Positions 61,001 through 64,000 of a stretch of DNA of 64,000 nucleotides are shown here, one piece after another. Made by a program: the position numbers and the translations under genes. The DNA is from Trichopria drosophilae (lineage: Eukaryota; Arthropoda; Insecta; Hymenoptera; Diapriidae). The first letter of the stretch is position 1; the number at the start of each line of letters is the position of its first letter. The notes under the pieces were generated by a model, which saw only the letters and a list, made by a program, of their open reading frames with translations, was not told the origin of the DNA and ran no database searches. The stretch spans positions 94,086,501-94,150,500 of the forward strand of contig CM059585.1 of assembly GCA_030407085.1 (NCBI GenBank), in the 5' to 3' direction.

Positions 61001-61651
61001 CACGGAAAAAACAGTTTTGGACATACGAACCAAAGAAGTATGGTGAATTAAAACATTGATAGCAATGCCCATTGATATTGTAAAAAGAACTTTGAACATG
61101 GAAACCCTTTCAACAGATATATGGTCACAGCAACCATAGAATGGTTGGTGTGACCATAGTATGGAAAGGATATAATTATCAGTTGTAATATCCCGAGACC
61201 TTCAAAATTATCGGAATATTTCCCGATAGCTTTGTTGCAAACAAGTGAATATGTCAAGTTTTGCAGGTTAAAGATCCCGAGTACTACGCAAAACTTAACA
61301 TATTTATTTGTTCGCAGGAAAGTTAGAGGGAAATATTGCGATTAATTTTGAAGGTCGAGGGGAATTCGGCGGATTATTTTTTGTGACCGTATTTGAGGTT
61401 ACAGCTGAGCAGAGAGGAGAAACGAATATATGAATTTAGAAGTTTTAACAAATGAGTAGCGAGTATGCAATTTTCGAATGCAATTTCCAGGAGCTGCCAT
61501 GGAATTTCCAGTATAATTTTAAACAAATGACCATAGAACCCTTTGAATATCGCGCTCTGATTGGCTGAAATCCAGTCGCGAAAAATAATCAATATAGTAT
61601 CGTTGAGACAACAATATCTTAGGTTGTAACAACCCTGGTGCTTTTTCCGTG
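61001..61651. mobile_element. 651-bp TA-flanked element with CACGGAAAAA ends
   Basis: TA at 60999-61000 precedes CACGGAAAAA, and TTTTTCCGTG is followed by TA at 61652-61653. It includes an 18-bp stem hairpin at 61120-61158 (TATGGTCACAGCAACCAT, loop AGA, one mismatch) and a larger foldback at 61191-61363. No transposase. The TA duplication suggests a Tc1/mariner-type origin, but the inverted ends are short (10-12 bp). Overlapping minus frames (61048-61257, 61374-61592) are not genes. Confidence 0.65.
61191..61363. repeat. Nested 173-bp foldback
   Basis: TCCCGAGACCTTCAAAATTA and TATTTCCC (61191-61224) pair with GGGAAATATT and TTTTGAAGGTCGAGGGGA (61328-61363). Further inside, AATATGTCAAGTTTTGC pairs with GCAAAACTTAACATATT (61288-61304). 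It may be an independent MITE within the larger element or part of its structure. Confidence 0.75.
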
Positions 61652-61653
61652 TA

Positions 61654-62708
61654 CAGAATACTTTTTAGGTCCCGTTTTCATAGGCTTCCGGGTAGGTAGG
61701 TATGGGTGAAACTCGCGGATATCATAAAGAGCAGCAAGACGGCAACAAGACATTCCTACGACCCACAACTCTCCATCCCCTTATCATGTTCGCATTTAAG
61801 ATCAAGAATAACTATACGGAAAACTCTGATCAACACAGACGACCATATTTTATTTTCCGAAATTGAAATTCTTAGAACAGCAGTCTCTCCCTGAATAATC
61901 GATGATGTTTGGTACTAAACGCAATTGTCGAACGGTCATTATTTAAATTGTAATCTTTAAGAGAAAAAAATACAACAAAGAATTTTTGCAACTATTTTTG
62001 CTAAATTTCTCTCCAGTAATATACTTTATTTTCTAGAGCTTGATCGAGGAGTTTGTATGTTCAATTAAAAAATAGGAATGAGATTTCCTGTCATTATTGC
62101 TCTGGTATCTTTTGGTTACCCCCCCCCCCCCCAATGCTCCGAATTTACGGTTCGGCATTATTCGCATCTGAAGCAGGAAGAGCAAGAGTAAGTGTGGACA
62201 AGCAGTCAAGGAGTACACGGGGCTCGCAGACAATACGTCAGTAAACGGATTAATTCTTCGACCTCAATAAGGTTATACAAAAAATCGATTATAATTCGAA
62301 ATATTCAATACCTATAGTAGCAGTTACCAATAGCAGCATGAAATTTTGAAAAAGTGTTTGTTTAAATTGCAAAATCGATTTAGTGGGATACTGTACAAGA
62401 AGAGAAGTTTACTTCCGAAAATGAGGGTCCGAAAATCCTTAGCGCGCATAAATTTCACGCATATATTCACGTGGGTTCGATTATTGCCCCTACTTCTTGG
62501 TTAGAGGGTAGGGTAGTACAAAAAGGAGGTTTGGAGCCTCCCAAAATGCGAGTACAACAGAGGTCCAAGCACTAAAAAAAGCGATCTCGACAATAGTAGA
62601 ACCAAACTTTTCAATTTTTTAGAACTTCAATATGTTCTTACAAAATACTTGAAGCGATGAGTTAAACTCGCTCGCTCATAATATATACGTAGAGCATATA
62701 TATGTTCG
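61654..62708. other. No supported gene
   Basis: Contains a 13-nt C run at 62120-62132 and short frames without motifs (61706-61894, 62033-62233, 62053-62244). Confidence 0.45.
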
Positions 62709-62933
62709 CAGTACAATCCCGGTATAATTGCGTCTCGCTATATAAACGTCTCAGCACATTTGGCCGGTACCGTCTCGTTATATTTACGTGTCGAGGCTCT
62801 CTTTTTCCCCCACTTTGTGGGCTGGAGCCTCAGGAGGGCCTGATGCGAGGTCACGAACATAACGCAAATAAATATAACAAGACGAGAGAGGAAGGAGATG
62901 AATCGAGTTGGCAAATATATCGGGACTCTACTG
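62709..62933 (+). mobile_element. 225-bp mariner/pogo-type MITE, family 'AGTCCCGGTATA', copy 2
   Basis: Left end CAGTACAATCCCGGTATAAT; the complement of the right end is CAGTAGAGTCCCGATATATT, followed by TA (62934-62935). The left flank lacks a clean TA. It aligns full length with the complement of 28901-29158. A plus frame through it (62702-63013) is incidental. Confidence 0.8.
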
Positions 62934-63125
62934 TATTTATTTCCATCGTCCTCGTTGTGTCGTTCACGATTTTTCCGTTGTTCACGAAAATTGTATTACA
63001 GGCTGAACAGTAAAAGCCATACCGATTTTTCCCAGATATAGTTTTATTTTCACGGAGATACCGATGATAGAAAATGTACAACTTATGTAGAGAATTTCAT
63101 GCTTATATTTGTTGTTGAAAACGTA

Positions 63126-63368
63126 CAGTCAAATTCTCGTTAACGAATGCGGTCGTGACAATACGAAGCATTTAAATTTCTGGTAACGAATATTTCAGGA
63201 GGAAATATTTACTCCCCTTTCCCAACCTTTTCTACTTCGTAGGAACCTCTATTCTGCCTACACGCATGCGTAATATTCTCAAAACGTCTAAAGGGCTTTG
63301 ATGTAGGGACACCCAAGGAAGGGAAACTATTCGATAACGGAGCATTAGTTAAAAGGGGTTCGACACTG
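63126..63368. mobile_element. 243-bp diverged mariner/pogo-type MITE
   Basis: TA-CAGTCAAATTCTCGTTAACG at the left (TA 63124-63125). The complement of the right end reads CAGTGTCGAACCCCTTTTAAC, with CTAATGC paralleling CGAATGC of the left arm. The right TA is mutated to CA. The family resembles, but is not the same as, the MITEs at 26.6, 28.9 and 62.7 kb. Confidence 0.55.
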
Positions 63369-64000
63369 CAAATGCAAAAAAAATAGCTATTATCGTGTTT
63401 CTCGTGGTGTTTATCGTTATAATAGCATTTCCGTCAACTCCCATCATTATATTCGCATTCAGCACATCAAGATGTCAGAAAATGTATATGAGATAAGGAT
63501 TTCCGGACCGTCCTTTTTCGGTATATTCGAAATGAATAATAGTGCTTTGGAATATGAAATTTTTCGAAAAGCACTCTAGGTGGCGCACTAATCCATAATT
63601 AAATGTAAATGCATCGTGTTGAGTGGGTTTTCTCTCGTCGTTGACATTTCTCAGAGAAATGCCAGGGAAATCACGAATTGTATCAATTTTCCACTTTGCA
63701 ATTCTTATCATTCGGAGTAACTTTTACGAACCTCTATGCGACATCGTTTTGGACATACTCATTCGTATTTTCTTTTTAAGTTTAGACTTGACAAATTTGT
63801 TGACATTTACTGACGACTTGCCTAGTAGAGATTCCTATGTCAGCGCCATGATGTAACGTTTCATTGTCTAGCGCCACAGAAGTTAGTAAAAAAGTCCAAT
63901 ATCGTAAAAAATAAGGCCCATATATCAGCCAGATAAGGGCCCTACAAGGCTCACGTACGGCTGTGAATCGCAAAACAAACATAGGCGTCAATTCTGTCTA
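63369..64000. promoter_or_regulatory. Cluster of GGCGC motifs, CTCF-like
   Basis: AGGTGGCGC at 63578-63586 matches the core of the insect CTCF motif (AGRTGGCGC). ATGGCGCTG (complement, about 63842-63850) and TGTGGCGCT (complement, about 63869-63877) follow within 300 bp. Overlapping frames (63475-63711 minus, 63623-63856 plus, 63782-63991 minus) have no recognised motif. Binding is inference. Confidence 0.3.

Noticed and set aside
1..64000. CRISPR arrays, operons, ribosome-binding sites, rRNA genes
   Set aside because: Nothing of this kind is visible, and the sequence character is eukaryotic.

Overview
The window looks like non-coding DNA from an AT-rich insect genome. It contains no complete gene, bacterial operon, rRNA, tRNA or CRISPR array that I can recognise. 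A hymenopteran (bee, wasp or ant) fits best. The reasons are the AT-rich background broken by short CG-rich islands, the TA-flanked and TTAA-flanked MITEs, the Penelope-like retroelement and the scattered CCTAACC-type strings. Species and locus cannot be fixed from sequence alone. Almost every open frame is short, often open on both strands, and lies in AT-rich or repeat DNA. The window is therefore probably intergenic or one or more very long introns.

Layout. 1-15 kb: AT-rich DNA with a 402-bp foldback MITE (881-1282), a possible Penelope relic (5640-5800), an inverted-repeat element (7277-7824), a purine-rich block (8350-8870) and a GAT/ATC foldback (13341-13527). 15-21.5 kb: the main repeat cluster. 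It holds a complete 1,003-bp non-autonomous DNA transposon with an 8-bp target duplication (15062-16064). Next comes a nested stack: a Penelope-like pair inside a smaller insert, inside a TIR repeat, with a second intact copy of that TIR repeat at 20770-21480. 22-30 kb: quiet DNA, a 0.7-kb array with an almost exact 10-bp period (25691-26410), and two mariner/pogo-type MITEs. 30.6-31.75 kb: the most CG-rich block, with a consensus NRF-1/Ewg palindrome, a strong splice donor and a Kozak-like ATG. It is the best promoter/first-exon candidate. 32-48 kb: mostly unexplained, with smaller CG-rich patches at 37.7-38.4 and 45.9-46.6 kb. 48-64 kb: a TTAA-flanked foldback MITE, a TA-flanked element carrying a nested foldback, two more mariner-type MITEs, and a cluster of GGCGC motifs at the right edge.

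The best-supported and most unusual structure is the Penelope-like insertion at 16663-17936. Two 5'-truncated copies lie in opposite orientation. Both carry the C-terminal GIY-YIG endonuclease coding region and both have complete outward-facing 3' ends. They are joined at their truncated 5' ends inside one 15-bp target-site duplication. Each 3' end also folds as a compact hammerhead-ribozyme-like element. The genes do not form a pathway here; the biology that can be read is transposable-element biology.
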